Assembly (NCBI RefSeq): GCF_017814975.1
Contig: NZ_JAGIQA010000002.1
Coordinates: forward strand, 186,001 to 250,000
DNA from: Cupriavidus consociatus
Lineage (GTDB): Bacteria > Pseudomonadota > Gammaproteobacteria > Burkholderiales > Burkholderiaceae
DNA length: 64,000 nucleotides
Reading direction: 5' to 3'
A program made the position numbers and the translations under genes. Each line of letters opens with the position of its first letter. The first letter of the stretch is position 1. The notes under the pieces are model-generated. The model saw only the letters and a program-made list of their open reading frames with translations. It had not been told where the DNA came from and searched no databases. Below are positions 8,039 to 16,276 of the stretch, in pieces.

Positions 8039-9136
8039 ATGCCAGTCGATTTCATCGGCATGATCCAGAGCCAGAAGCAGTCCGAGATCCATCCCCCCGC
8101 GGGGCCCGTGATCGACCGCGACTATGTGCGCGCCTTTGCGCAGGCGCACGAGCAGGCCGGCTTCGACCGCATCCTGGTGCCGCACCATTCGACCGGGCCT
8201 TCGGCCACGCTGACGATCGCGTATGCCGCGAGCGTGACCGAGCGCATCCATTTCATGCTCGCGCACCGGCCCGGCTTTACCGCGCCGACGCTGGCGGCGC
8301 GCCAGATCGCCACGCTCGACCAGTTCAGCGGCGGGCGCCTGGGCGTGCATGTCATCTCCGGCGGCTCCGACAGCGAGCAGCAGCGCGACGGCGATTTCCT
8401 CGACCATAACCAGCGCTATGCACGTACCGACGAGTACCTGCACATCCTGCGGCGCATCTGGACCGAGCCGCAGCCGTTTGACCATGCTGGCGAGTTTTAC
8501 CGCTTCACGCAGGGCTTTTCCGAAGTCAGGCCGGCACAGCAGCCGCATGTGCCGATCTACTTCGGCGGCGCGTCCGATGCGGCGTTGAAGGTCGCCGGCA
8601 AGCATGCCGACGTCTACGCGCTGTGGGGCGAGTCGCTCGACCAGGTGCGCGAACTGACCACCCGCGTGCGCGCGGAGGCGGCCAGGCATGGCCGCACCGT
8701 GCGCTTCTCGGTGTCGTTCCGCCCGGTGCTGGCCGAGACCGAAGAGAAGGCGTGGGCGCGCGCCGACAGCATCCTGGAACGCACCCGCGCACTGCGCGTG
8801 CAGGCCGGCTACAGCCGTGGCGGCCCGCAGCAGAGCGAAGGCGCGCGCCGGCTGCTGGCCGCCGCCGACAAGGGCGACCGCGTCGACCAGCGCCTGTGGA
8901 CCGCGATCGCGCGCGAGACCGGCGGTCGCTCCAATTCCACCGGCCTGGTCGGCACGCCAGAGCAGGTCGCGCATGCACTGCTGCCGTACTACGAACTGGG
9001 CGTGACCACCTTCCTGATCCGCGGCTTCGACCCGCTCGAAGACGCCGCTGACTACGGGCGCGAGCTGATCCCGCGCGTGCGCGAGCTGGTGGCGCAGCAC
9101 GATGCCGCCAGCGAGGCGGAACGCCGCGCCGCCTGA
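8039..9136 (+). CDS. SsuD-like LLM-class FMNH2-dependent (alkane)sulfonate monooxygenase
   Basis: 365-aa bacterial-luciferase-like TIM-barrel monooxygenase. Family signatures are visible: FDRILVPHHS near residue 50, FSGGRLGVHVISGG around 105, and a DEYLHILRRIWTEP segment followed by YFGGASDAALKVAGKHADVYALWGE, as in SsuD. SsuD uses reduced FMN and O2 to release sulfite from alkanesulfonates. No SsuE-type flavin reductase gene adjoins it, so reduced flavin must come from elsewhere. The substrate-binding protein gene follows after 57 bp, and the two ABC membrane and ATPase genes come next, giving one sulfonate or sulfone uptake and desulfonation operon. Confidence 0.85.
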   Translation: MPVDFIGMIQSQKQSEIHPPAGPVIDRDYVRAFAQAHEQAGFDRILVPHHSTGPSATLTIAYAASVTERIHFMLAHRPGFTAPTLAARQIATLDQFSGGRLGVHVISGGSDSEQQRDGDFLDHNQRYARTDEYLHILRRIWTEPQPFDHAGEFYRFTQGFSEVRPAQQPHVPIYFGGASDAALKVAGKHADVYALWGESLDQVRELTTRVRAEAARHGRTVRFSVSFRPVLAETEEKAWARADSILERTRALRVQAGYSRGGPQQSEGARRLLAAADKGDRVDQRLWTAIARETGGRSNSTGLVGTPEQVAHALLPYYELGVTTFLIRGFDPLEDAADYGRELIPRVRELVAQHDAASEAERRAA

Positions 9137-9193
9137 CCACTGCAGCCATAAGCCACCACAACAAACCCACAACAAGAATCGGGGAGTCTCTCC

Positions 9194-10207
9194 ATGAGCC
9201 ACAAGCACAACGACACCGACCCGCGCCGCCGCAGCGTGCTGCGACTTGCCGGCGCCGCCGCGGTCGCCGCGCCCGCATTGATCCTTTGCCGCCAGGCCTG
9301 GTCCGCGCCGCGCAAGCTGACCTTCGCCTGGAACCAGAATTCGTTCTGCCTGACGCCGGTCGTGGTGGCGCAGGAGAAAGGCTTCTTCGAGAAAAACGGA
9401 CTGCAGGTCGACCTGATCAACTACAGCGGCTCGACCGACCAGTTGCTGGAATCGATCGCCACCGGCAAGGCCGATGCCGCGGTCGGCATGATCCACCGCT
9501 GGCTCAAGCCGCTGGAGGCAGGCTTCGACGTCAAGATCATCGGCAGCTCGCACGGTGGCTGCGTGCGCCTGGTGGGAGCGAAAGCGGCGGGCGTGACCAG
9601 CCTGCAGCACCTGAAGGGCAAGACCGTGGGCGTCAGCGACCTGGCCGCGCCCGGCAAGCACTTCTTCACTATCCTGCTGGCCAGGAACGGCATCGACCCG
9701 GACAAGGACATCACATGGCGCCAGTATCCGGCCGACCTGCTCGGCGTGGCGGTCGACAAGGGCGAGATCCAGGCCATCGCCGACGGCGATCCCAACCTCT
9801 ACCTGCTGGAGAAGCGCACCAACGGCGCCTATGTGGAGCTGGCCACCAACCTGACCGGCGAATATGCGCGCAAGGTGTGCTGCGTGGTCGGCGCGCGCGG
9901 TGAACTGGTGCGCAATGACCGCCCCGCCGCCGCGTCGCTGGCGCGCGCCATCGTGCAGGCCACGGACTACGTCAACGAGAACCCCAACGAGGCCGCGAAG
10001 GTCTTCGCCAAATACTCGCCCAGGATCAATCCGGACGACCTGCGCAAGCTGTACGCGACGCTGACCTATACGCACCACCCGACCGGCGCCGACCTGCGCG
10101 ACGAGATTGCGTTCTACGCCGACGATTTCCGCCGCATCGGCGTGCTGAAGAAGACCACCGATGCCAAACGCCTGGCGCAGCATGTGTACGCCAACGTACT
10201 GGGGTAA
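9194..10207 (+). CDS. ABC transporter substrate-binding protein (SsuA/NMT1-like), Tat signal
   Basis: 337-aa periplasmic binding protein. It carries a twin-arginine type leader (RRRSVLRLAGAAAVAAPALI) ending near residue 36 (AWSA), then an NMT1/SsuA-like fold: KLTFAWNQNSFCLTPVVVAQEKGFF, GKADAAVGMIHRWLKP, and a hinge with LKGKTVGVSDLAAPGKHF. The mature protein would deliver a sulfonate-like or other small organosulfur ligand to the permease encoded three bases downstream. A ribosome binding site-like GGGGAG precedes the ATG. The ligand is inferred only from the SsuD-like neighbour. Confidence 0.85.
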   Translation: MSHKHNDTDPRRRSVLRLAGAAAVAAPALILCRQAWSAPRKLTFAWNQNSFCLTPVVVAQEKGFFEKNGLQVDLINYSGSTDQLLESIATGKADAAVGMIHRWLKPLEAGFDVKIIGSSHGGCVRLVGAKAAGVTSLQHLKGKTVGVSDLAAPGKHFFTILLARNGIDPDKDITWRQYPADLLGVAVDKGEIQAIADGDPNLYLLEKRTNGAYVELATNLTGEYARKVCCVVGARGELVRNDRPAAASLARAIVQATDYVNENPNEAAKVFAKYSPRINPDDLRKLYATLTYTHHPTGADLRDEIAFYADDFRRIGVLKKTTDAKRLAQHVYANVLG

Positions 10208-10210
10208 GCG

Positions 10211-11266
10211 ATGACGACAAGCCAACCTGCATTGGATGTACAGCTGGCGCGGCAGCCGGCCGCCGCGATTTCCGACACCCCCGCGCACGACGCCGCCCCG
10301 GCACGCATCTGGCCCGTTGGGCTGCTCGCGGCGCTGGCATGGGCCGGCTTCGGCGCTCTGACGTGGCGCTGGCCCAACCGCGTGGTCGGCTTCAGCGACT
10401 GGGCCTACACCGAGGAACTGGGCCTCGCGGCGCTCCTGGCTGCGGCCCTGCTGGCGCTGCTGGCGCTCGGCGGCCCGCACGTGCGCGCGCTGCAGCGGCC
10501 GCTGGCCGCACTGCGCATCGCCGGCCCGTGGCTGGTGGCGATCCCGGCGGCGCTGTCCGCATGGGAGATCCTGACCGCCAAGACCGCGATCCTGCCGACG
10601 CCGTTCTTCGCGCCGCCGCAGGCGCTGATCGAAGTCTATGCCGATGACTGGCGCCGGCTCGGCGACAGCGTGCTCAACACGCTGAAACTGCTGGGGCTGG
10701 GCGTGGCATATGGCGGGCTGGCGGGCTTCCTGGTCGGCGTTTCCATCGGCTGGTCGCGGCGCATCGGCTACTGGGTCCATCCGGTGCTGCGCGTACTGGG
10801 GCCGCTGCCCTCGACCGCGCTGTTGCCCCTGACCTTCTACTTCTTCCCGTCGAGCTATTCGGCGGCCGTGTTCCTGATCGCGCTGGCGACCGCCTTCCCG
10901 GTAGCCGTGCTGACGTGGTCCGGCGTCGCCGGCGTCAACAAGAGCTACTACGACGTGGCGCGCACGCTTGGGGCTTCGGGCTGGTTCCTGGTGTTGCGCG
11001 TGGCGATTCCCGCGGCGCTGCCGCAGGTGTTTGTCGGGCTGTTCATGGGGCTTGGGGCGTCGTTCTCGGTGCTGGTGACAGCGGAGATGATGGGCGTGAA
11101 ATCGGGGCTGGGGTGGTATCTGACCTGGGCGCAGGGCTGGGCCTCGTACGTGAACATGTATGCGGCGCTGATCGTGATGGCGCTGCTGTTTTCCGGGGTG
11201 ATTACGTTGCTGTTCGTGGCGCGGGACCGCGTGTTGTCGTGGCAGAAGGGGACGGTGAAATGGTGA
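10211..11266 (+). CDS. ABC transporter permease (SsuC-like) with extra N-terminal membrane segments
   Basis: 351-aa inner-membrane subunit. The C-terminal 250 residues are a BPD-type permease with the EAA-like loop (YYDVARTLGASGWFLVLRVAIPAALPQVFVG) that contacts the ATPase. It is longer than the usual 250-270 aa of SsuC: about 100 extra N-terminal residues hold two further hydrophobic segments (around residues 35-52 and 70-92). It begins 3 bp after the binding-protein gene, and its stop overlaps the ATPase start, so the three are translationally coupled. Confidence 0.85.
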   Translation: MTTSQPALDVQLARQPAAAISDTPAHDAAPARIWPVGLLAALAWAGFGALTWRWPNRVVGFSDWAYTEELGLAALLAAALLALLALGGPHVRALQRPLAALRIAGPWLVAIPAALSAWEILTAKTAILPTPFFAPPQALIEVYADDWRRLGDSVLNTLKLLGLGVAYGGLAGFLVGVSIGWSRRIGYWVHPVLRVLGPLPSTALLPLTFYFFPSSYSAAVFLIALATAFPVAVLTWSGVAGVNKSYYDVARTLGASGWFLVLRVAIPAALPQVFVGLFMGLGASFSVLVTAEMMGVKSGLGWYLTWAQGWASYVNMYAALIVMALLFSGVITLLFVARDRVLSWQKGTVKW

Positions 11267-12237
11267 GCGTGGTGGAGCGGTTGAAAGCCGCCGGGGCTTA
11301 CGGACGCGGGCAGAAGGCTTCCCTCTCCCGCGCAGTGGGAGAGGGGTCGGGGGTGAGGGCAGGCGGTGGCCGTGCTGCAGGCGATATAGGTGCTGCAGGC
11401 GCCGGCCCTCTCCCCCAGCCCCTCTCCCGCGAGCGGGAGAGGGGAGTTAACGCGGCGGCAGGTGATGACTCGAAAGTACTGACCGGGGCCCGTATCGGGA
11501 TCCATCAGGTCAGCCACTGGTTCGGCCACGGCAACGAGCGCCTGCAGGTCCTCGACCACGTCGACCTCAGCGTCGCCCCCGGAGAATTCGTTGCCCTGCT
11601 CGGTCCCAGCGGCTGCGGCAAGTCCACGCTGCTGCGCCTGGTCGCCGGCCTGGACCAGCCCACGTCCGGCGAGATCCTGCAGGACGGCACGCCCATCACC
11701 GAGCCCGATCCCTCGCGCATAGTGGTCTTCCAGGATCCCACGCTGTACCCGTGGCGCCGCGTCTGGAACAACGTCGCGCTAGGGCTGCAGGCGCAGGGCA
11801 TCCTCGCGCAGCAGCGCCATCGCGTCGACGACGCGCTGCGCCGGGTCGGGCTGGAATCGTTCGCGCGCGCCTTCCCCCACCAGCTCTCCGGCGGCATGGC
11901 GCAGCGCGTGGCGCTGGCGCGTGCGCTGGTCAACGATCCGCGCCTGCTGGTGCTGGACGAGCCGCTGGGCAAGCTCGATTCGCTGACACGGCTGGCGATG
12001 CAGAGCGACCTGGTCGAACTGTGGCAGCGCTCGCGCTTCTCGGCGCTGCTGGTCACGCATGACGTGGAAGAAGCGCTGTTCCTGGCGCAGCGCGTGATCG
12101 TGTTCAGCCAGCGGCCCGCGCGCATCGCGGCGGAACTCAGGGTCGACCTGCCCTACCCGCGCCATCGCGGCGACCCGCGCCTGACCGAATTGCGTCACGA
12201 AGCGCTGCGCCACCTGGGACTGGACGCGAGCTGGTAA
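11260..12237 (+). CDS. ABC transporter ATPase (SsuB-like) with repeat-derived N-terminal extension
   Basis: 325-aa ATPase of the sulfonate-type ABC transporter. The core begins near residue 82 (RIGIHQVSHWFG) and shows Walker A GPSGCGKST, Q-loop VVFQDPTLYPW, signature LSGGMAQRVALARAL and Walker B LLVLDEPLGKLD. ATG 11260 overlaps the permease stop by 7 bp. The first 80 residues or so are unusual: they are encoded by a pair of CCCTCTCCCGC/GCGGGAGAGGG palindromes (11321-11444), the same dispersed repeat found between genes elsewhere here. The reading frame stays open through the repeat, and no ATG, GTG or TTG lies in frame between the repeat and the core. Either the repeat is translated or a non-standard start such as CTG is used. 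Confidence 0.8.
   Translation: MVSVVERLKAAGAYGRGQKASLSRAVGEGSGVRAGGGRAAGDIGAAGAGPLPQPLSRERERGVNAAAGDDSKVLTGARIGIHQVSHWFGHGNERLQVLDHVDLSVAPGEFVALLGPSGCGKSTLLRLVAGLDQPTSGEILQDGTPITEPDPSRIVVFQDPTLYPWRRVWNNVALGLQAQGILAQQRHRVDDALRRVGLESFARAFPHQLSGGMAQRVALARALVNDPRLLVLDEPLGKLDSLTRLAMQSDLVELWQRSRFSALLVTHDVEEALFLAQRVIVFSQRPARIAAELRVDLPYPRHRGDPRLTELRHEALRHLGLDASW
11321..11444. repeat. REP/BIME-like palindromic repeat inside the ATPase reading frame
   Basis: CCCTCTCCC/GGGAGAGGG (11321-11345) is followed by GGTGAGGGC. A second palindrome, CCCCTCTCCCGC/GCGGGAGAGGGG (11419-11444), stands in mirror orientation after GGCCCTCTCCCCCAG. This is the same two-hairpin unit as at 24926-25046, but here it lies in the 5' end of a coding region. 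Confidence 0.85.
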
Positions 12238-12268
12238 TGTCCGATCGCAGCATCTGGCGGGCCGCGTC

Positions 12269-13441
12269 TTGAACGGCCCGCAGCCCCATGCGTGGCTGAA
12301 CGCACTGCTCGTCCTGGCCGAGAAAAGCCAGCTGGGCCTGCTGTGGCTGTGGCATGCGCTGGGGCTGAGCGGCACCAGCCATGGCCAGCCGGCCTGGCCA
12401 TGGGCGCGGCGCATTGCCGGCGAAACGCTGCTGATCGACCTTCCCCTCGCGCGGCAGGTCGGCTTCAGCCTGTGCGCGCTCGCCTTTGCCGTGCTGGCGC
12501 TCGTCGTCGCCCTGGCATGGCGCCGGGGCCGCCCCGTGCTCCTGGTGTCAGCCGGGCTGGCCCTGCTGCTCGCGCCGTGGCCGGAGGCATCGCTGCTGCT
12601 CGGCCCGGCCAGCCCCACAAGTTTCCACGCCAGCCCTACCCGTTTTGCCGTCGATAGCATCGTGCTGGGGCAACGCACCTACGCACGGCATTGCACCGCG
12701 TGCCACGGCAATGACGGCCGCGGCGAAGGCCCGCTGGCCGCCAGCCTGCCGCAATGGCCGCCGACACTGGTCAGCCCCCTGCTTGCACGCCGTGCCGAGG
12801 GCGAACTGTTCTGGCACGTGCTGTCCGGCATGCGCGACCGGCGCGGGCGTCCAACCATGCCGGCGTTCCGCGGCCAGCTTGCCGATCGCGAGGCCTGGGC
12901 CGTGATCGACTACATGAAGGCGTTGTCGGCAGCCAACAGTGCCGAAGGCAACTGGCCCGTGCCGCTGCGGTTGCCGGAGATGGCCATCCGCTGCGGCGAC
13001 GCCGCGCCGGTGGCGCTCTCGCAATGGCGCGGCGGGCAGCGCGTGCGGCTGGTGGCAGTGGACGGGACCGCCGCGTCCCTGCCGTATGAAGACCCGCGCT
13101 TCCTGACCGTGCTCGTCACACGGGACGGCCGCGTGCCGGCGCAGGTGCCGCGTTTCCGCGCAGGCTGCACGGCAGCGGCCCGGGCCTGGGAAGCCATGGC
13201 GGCGATCGCCGGCCTGCCGCCGGCAGAACTGGCGGGCACCCAACTGCTGGCGGATAGCGCGGGATGGCTGCGCGCGCGCGGCACGCCGGGCACTGCATGG
13301 TCCGATGCCGACCTCGTCTGCGTGTCCGGGCCGGCCGCCGCGGCGCCGGCCATGCCCGCCGGCATCGATGGCCTGACGGCGTTGCTGCTGCGCATGGATG
13401 CCGAGCCGGTACGCTTCGTCAAAGGCGGATTCATCCATTGA
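12269..13441 (+). CDS. Membrane-anchored monohaem cytochrome c
   Basis: 390-aa protein. The N-terminal 110 residues contain hydrophobic segments (about 12-32, 62-84 and 88-102). A class I cytochrome c domain follows with haem motif CTACHG (Cys142, Cys145, His146) and a likely Met ligand in RGRPTMPAF. The C-terminal 170 residues form a thioredoxin/SCO-like or unknown periplasmic domain that I do not recognise. The start shown is TTG 12269, 31 bp after the ABC ATPase; no in-frame ATG lies nearby, so the start is uncertain. A periplasmic electron carrier placed directly behind a sulfonate-type ABC operon suggests oxidation of a sulfur product such as sulfite (inference). Confidence 0.7.
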   Translation: MNGPQPHAWLNALLVLAEKSQLGLLWLWHALGLSGTSHGQPAWPWARRIAGETLLIDLPLARQVGFSLCALAFAVLALVVALAWRRGRPVLLVSAGLALLLAPWPEASLLLGPASPTSFHASPTRFAVDSIVLGQRTYARHCTACHGNDGRGEGPLAASLPQWPPTLVSPLLARRAEGELFWHVLSGMRDRRGRPTMPAFRGQLADREAWAVIDYMKALSAANSAEGNWPVPLRLPEMAIRCGDAAPVALSQWRGGQRVRLVAVDGTAASLPYEDPRFLTVLVTRDGRVPAQVPRFRAGCTAAARAWEAMAAIAGLPPAELAGTQLLADSAGWLRARGTPGTAWSDADLVCVSGPAAAAPAMPAGIDGLTALLLRMDAEPVRFVKGGFIH

Positions 13442-13573
13442 GCAGTGATTGTTCGCTGGCAGCGAATTCTGACTTTCCAGCCGCAGCCGCCATCGGCCTC
13501 GCCCGGGACAGTACCCTCGGCTTCATGAAGGACCAGCCTGGAACGCTGACATGTTGTGGTTGAGGGTGGCGCC

Positions 13574-14656
13574 ATGAGCGCCATGGGAAGTTCGCGGCCC
13601 CTGCAGGGCATCGCACTGATGGTTGCCGCGGTGGCATGCTTTGCCGCGCTCGATACGATGACCAAGATCACCGGCGCCGCCGTGCCGGTGGTGATGGCGC
13701 TGTGGGTGCGCTATCTCGCGCAGGCGGCACTGACCGGCGCGGTGCTGCTGCCGGCGCGCGGCCGCATCCTGCTGCGCACGCGCCGGCCGTGGCTGCAGGC
13801 AACGCGCGCGGTAACGATGCTGCTGTCCAGCGCCTGCGCCTTCTTCAGCCTGCAGGTGCTGCCGGTGGGCGAGTTCACCGCGGTGGTCAGCCTGACGCCG
13901 CTGGCGATCGCGCTGGCGGCGGCGACGCTGTTCGGGGAGTGCATGTCGGCGCTGCGCTGGCTCTGCCTGCTGGCCGGATTTGCCGGCGCGCTGGTGGTGA
14001 TCCGGCCCGGCGCCGACGTGGAGCCGGCCATGCTGCTGCCGCTCGCGGCGGTCTGCCTCAATGCCGCCTACCAGTTGCTGACCAGCGTGCTGACCCGGAC
14101 CGACGGCGGCGGCACCACGCATTTCTATACCGGCTGCATTGCCGCGGTGCTGCTGTCGGCGGCGCTGCCGCTGGCATGGACCTGGCATGTCGACGCGCTG
14201 CACTGGTGGCTGCTGGCGGGCATGGCGCTCGCCGGCTGCGCCGGGCACATGTTCCTGGTGCTGGCCTATGCGCGTGCGCCCGTTGGCGTGCTGACGCCCT
14301 ATCTCTACCTGCAGATCGCCTTCGCCATGCTGGGCGGCTGGCTGGTATTCGGCTGGCTGCCCGACGCCTGGTCGCTGCTGGGCGTGGCGATGATTGCCGC
14401 CAGCGGCGTGGCCGGCACCGCGGTGGCGGCCCGCGAACGCGCCTTGCCGGCACGGCCGGCGGCGCAAAGCGAGCGCGGTCTAGCGTTTCACCTTGCCGCG
14501 AGCGCTGCGCCGCCGGAGCGCGCTGCGGCCATGGGTACGCCGTTCGTCACCGCCTCCAGCCATTGCAGCGAGCGCAGCCCGTCCTGCGCGACCGGCAGCG
14601 GGGGCGCCACGCGGAAGGCATCGTTGAACACCTCCAGCGACAGCGGTCCCCGATAG
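13574..14656 (+). CDS. EamA/DMT-family transporter
   Basis: About 360-aa drug/metabolite transporter with ten predicted membrane segments and two EamA repeats (GIALMVAAVACFAALDTMTKI... and AAVCLNAAYQLLTSVLTR...). ATG 13574 is preferred over the GTG six codons earlier. Family members end near residue 290, but this frame stays open for another 60 residues of low-complexity text and overlaps the 3' end of the convergent gene by 169 bp. The tail therefore probably reflects loss of the original stop codon. The substrate is unknown; the neighbours suggest an aromatic or shikimate-type metabolite. Confidence 0.8.
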   Translation: MSAMGSSRPLQGIALMVAAVACFAALDTMTKITGAAVPVVMALWVRYLAQAALTGAVLLPARGRILLRTRRPWLQATRAVTMLLSSACAFFSLQVLPVGEFTAVVSLTPLAIALAAATLFGECMSALRWLCLLAGFAGALVVIRPGADVEPAMLLPLAAVCLNAAYQLLTSVLTRTDGGGTTHFYTGCIAAVLLSAALPLAWTWHVDALHWWLLAGMALAGCAGHMFLVLAYARAPVGVLTPYLYLQIAFAMLGGWLVFGWLPDAWSLLGVAMIAASGVAGTAVAARERALPARPAAQSERGLAFHLAASAAPPERAAAMGTPFVTASSHCSERSPSCATGSGGATRKASLNTSSDSGPR

Positions 14657-15369
14657 CCGGCCCGCAGCACGGCACGCGTGAAGCCGGCCACGGGCAGGTC
14701 TCCCTGGCCGGGGAAATTGCGGTGGTGGCGGCTCCAGGTGCGCACATCCAGCGACATGCGTGGTGCATCTGCCAGCTGGACAAAAAAGATCCGCTCGGCC
14801 GGCACGGCATCTAGGCCATGCAGCGTATCCCCCAGCGCGAGCGTATGGAAGCTGTCCAGCATCAGCCCCAGCGCGGGATGCCCGGCGCGCTGCACGATGT
14901 CCCAGGCCTGCCGCCAGCGGCGCACATGGCGGCCCCAGGCCAGCGCCTCGTAACCCAGGCGCAGGCCGCGGCGGGCCGCGGCTTCGGCCAGCACGTGCAG
15001 ATCGGCGGCGGCGCGCGCGGGATCGTCCAGAGCCGCTTCCTGCACGTTGCTGCAGACCAGCGCCAGTTCCACACCGAGTTGCTCCATTGCGTCGAACTTC
15101 CGCCCTGCACGCACCAGCTCCGCGGCGGACAGGCCGCCCGGCATGGCCTCGAAATCGCGCAGCGGCTGGTAGAGCAGGATCTGCAGCCCGAGGTCCGCGG
15201 CCATGCGCCGGACCTCGGCGGGCGTGCCGGGGAATTGCAGCAGGTCGTCCTCGAAGATCTCCACGCCGTCGAAACCGGCGCCGGCAGCGGCTTGCAGCAT
15301 CTGCGGCAGCGATCCCGACAAGGTGACGGTGGCGATCGATTTGCGCAGCGGGGCAGAAAAAGGAGTCAT
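14488..15369 (-). CDS. TIM-barrel protein, 3-dehydroshikimate dehydratase-like (sugar phosphate isomerase/epimerase fold)
   Basis: 293-aa AP-endonuclease-2-type TIM barrel. Motifs are AGFDGVEIFEDDLLQF, LGYEALAWGRHV, LGLMLDSFHTLA and FFVQLADAP, with Glu, Asp, His and Glu metal ligands as in bacterial dehydroshikimate dehydratases (AsbF, or the N-terminal half of QuiC1). Such enzymes convert 3-dehydroshikimate to protocatechuate. Genes for type II dehydroquinase, shikimate dehydrogenase and an HPPD-like dioxygenase nearby support this role. In QuiC1 the TIM barrel is fused to an HPPD-like domain; here a stand-alone HPPD-like gene lies at 21675. ATG 15369 gives the natural domain start. A hydroxypyruvate isomerase role is the main alternative. 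Confidence 0.75.
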   Translation of the reverse strand: MTPFSAPLRKSIATVTLSGSLPQMLQAAAGAGFDGVEIFEDDLLQFPGTPAEVRRMAADLGLQILLYQPLRDFEAMPGGLSAAELVRAGRKFDAMEQLGVELALVCSNVQEAALDDPARAAADLHVLAEAAARRGLRLGYEALAWGRHVRRWRQAWDIVQRAGHPALGLMLDSFHTLALGDTLHGLDAVPAERIFFVQLADAPRMSLDVRTWSRHHRNFPGQGDLPVAGFTRAVLRAGYRGPLSLEVFNDAFRVAPPLPVAQDGLRSLQWLEAVTNGVPMAAARSGGAALAAR

Positions 15370-15503
15370 GGCGGTCAGTCGGGATGGCGGCTTGGATTTC
15401 CCAAGGTTATGAGCCATCATTGCCCGCAACAACCGTCATTCGCGCGCATGCGTGCGACAATCGCTCCAATGCAATCATCTATCGCGCGAAGCAAGGGTTA
15501 ACC

Positions 15504-16271
15504 ATGGAAAACGAACCGCTGAACCGGCGCGACTGGATCGCCGGGCTGGAGAAAGGCCTGGCCATCCTGGAGGCCTTCGACCACGACCATCCGCGCCTGA
15601 CCCCGACGCAGGCGGCCGAGCGCACCGGCCTGACGCGCACCGCGGCGCGCCGTTACCTGCTGACGCTGGAGCACCTGGGCTACACCACCAGCGACGGCAC
15701 GCTGTTCAGCCTGACGCCGCGCGTACTCAAGGTGGGCTGGTCGTACTTCGATTCGGCGCGGCTGCCGCGCACGGTGCAGCCGTTCCTGCAGCAGATCACC
15801 GCGCAGCTTGGCGAGGCCGCCTACCTGAGCGTGCTCGATGGCTGGGAGCTGGTGTTCATCGCCCGCACCAGCACCAACCGCGTGATGAGCACGGGCTTTG
15901 TGCTGGGCGCGCGGGTGCCGGCACCGCTGGGCTCGGCGGGCGTGATGATGCTGGCGTCGCGGCCGGAAGAACAAGTCAGGACATGGCTAGAGAACGTGGT
16001 GCTGGCGCCTTACACGCCCTACACCATCCTGCAGCACGACCGGCTACTGGAAGAGATCCGCAAGGCCGGCGCGCAGGGCTATGCGATGCTGGAGCAGCAG
16101 TTGCAGACCGGCGTGCGCGGCGTGGCGGTGCCGCTGCGCGATCGCCACGGCAAGGTGATCGCCGCGCTGTCGGTGAACATGCCGATCGGCGACGAGACTC
16201 CGCAGCAGGCGCTGGACCGCGTGCTGCAGGTGATGCAGGACACGGCGCTGCTGATCATGCGCGTGCTGTAG
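15504..16271 (+). CDS. IclR-family transcriptional regulator (PcaR/PobR-like)
   Basis: 255-aa regulator with an N-terminal winged helix (LEKGLAILEAF, then TPTQAAERTGLTRTAARRYLLTLEHLGY, residues about 10-70) and a C-terminal IclR effector domain (GWSYFDSARLPRTVQPFLQQI ... GVRGVAVPLRDRHGKVIAALSVNMP). PcaR, PobR and QuiR-type members control protocatechuate and quinate catabolism. It is transcribed divergently from the dehydroshikimate dehydratase-like gene with a 134-bp intergenic region, so regulation of that gene is likely. Confidence 0.85.
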   Translation: MENEPLNRRDWIAGLEKGLAILEAFDHDHPRLTPTQAAERTGLTRTAARRYLLTLEHLGYTTSDGTLFSLTPRVLKVGWSYFDSARLPRTVQPFLQQITAQLGEAAYLSVLDGWELVFIARTSTNRVMSTGFVLGARVPAPLGSAGVMMLASRPEEQVRTWLENVVLAPYTPYTILQHDRLLEEIRKAGAQGYAMLEQQLQTGVRGVAVPLRDRHGKVIAALSVNMPIGDETPQQALDRVLQVMQDTALLIMRVL

Positions 16272-16276
16272 CGCGC

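Noticed and set aside
8018-10780. Minus-strand open frame of 920 codons opposite the SsuD-like and ABC genes
   Set aside because: Spans three real plus-strand genes and shows only low-complexity text.
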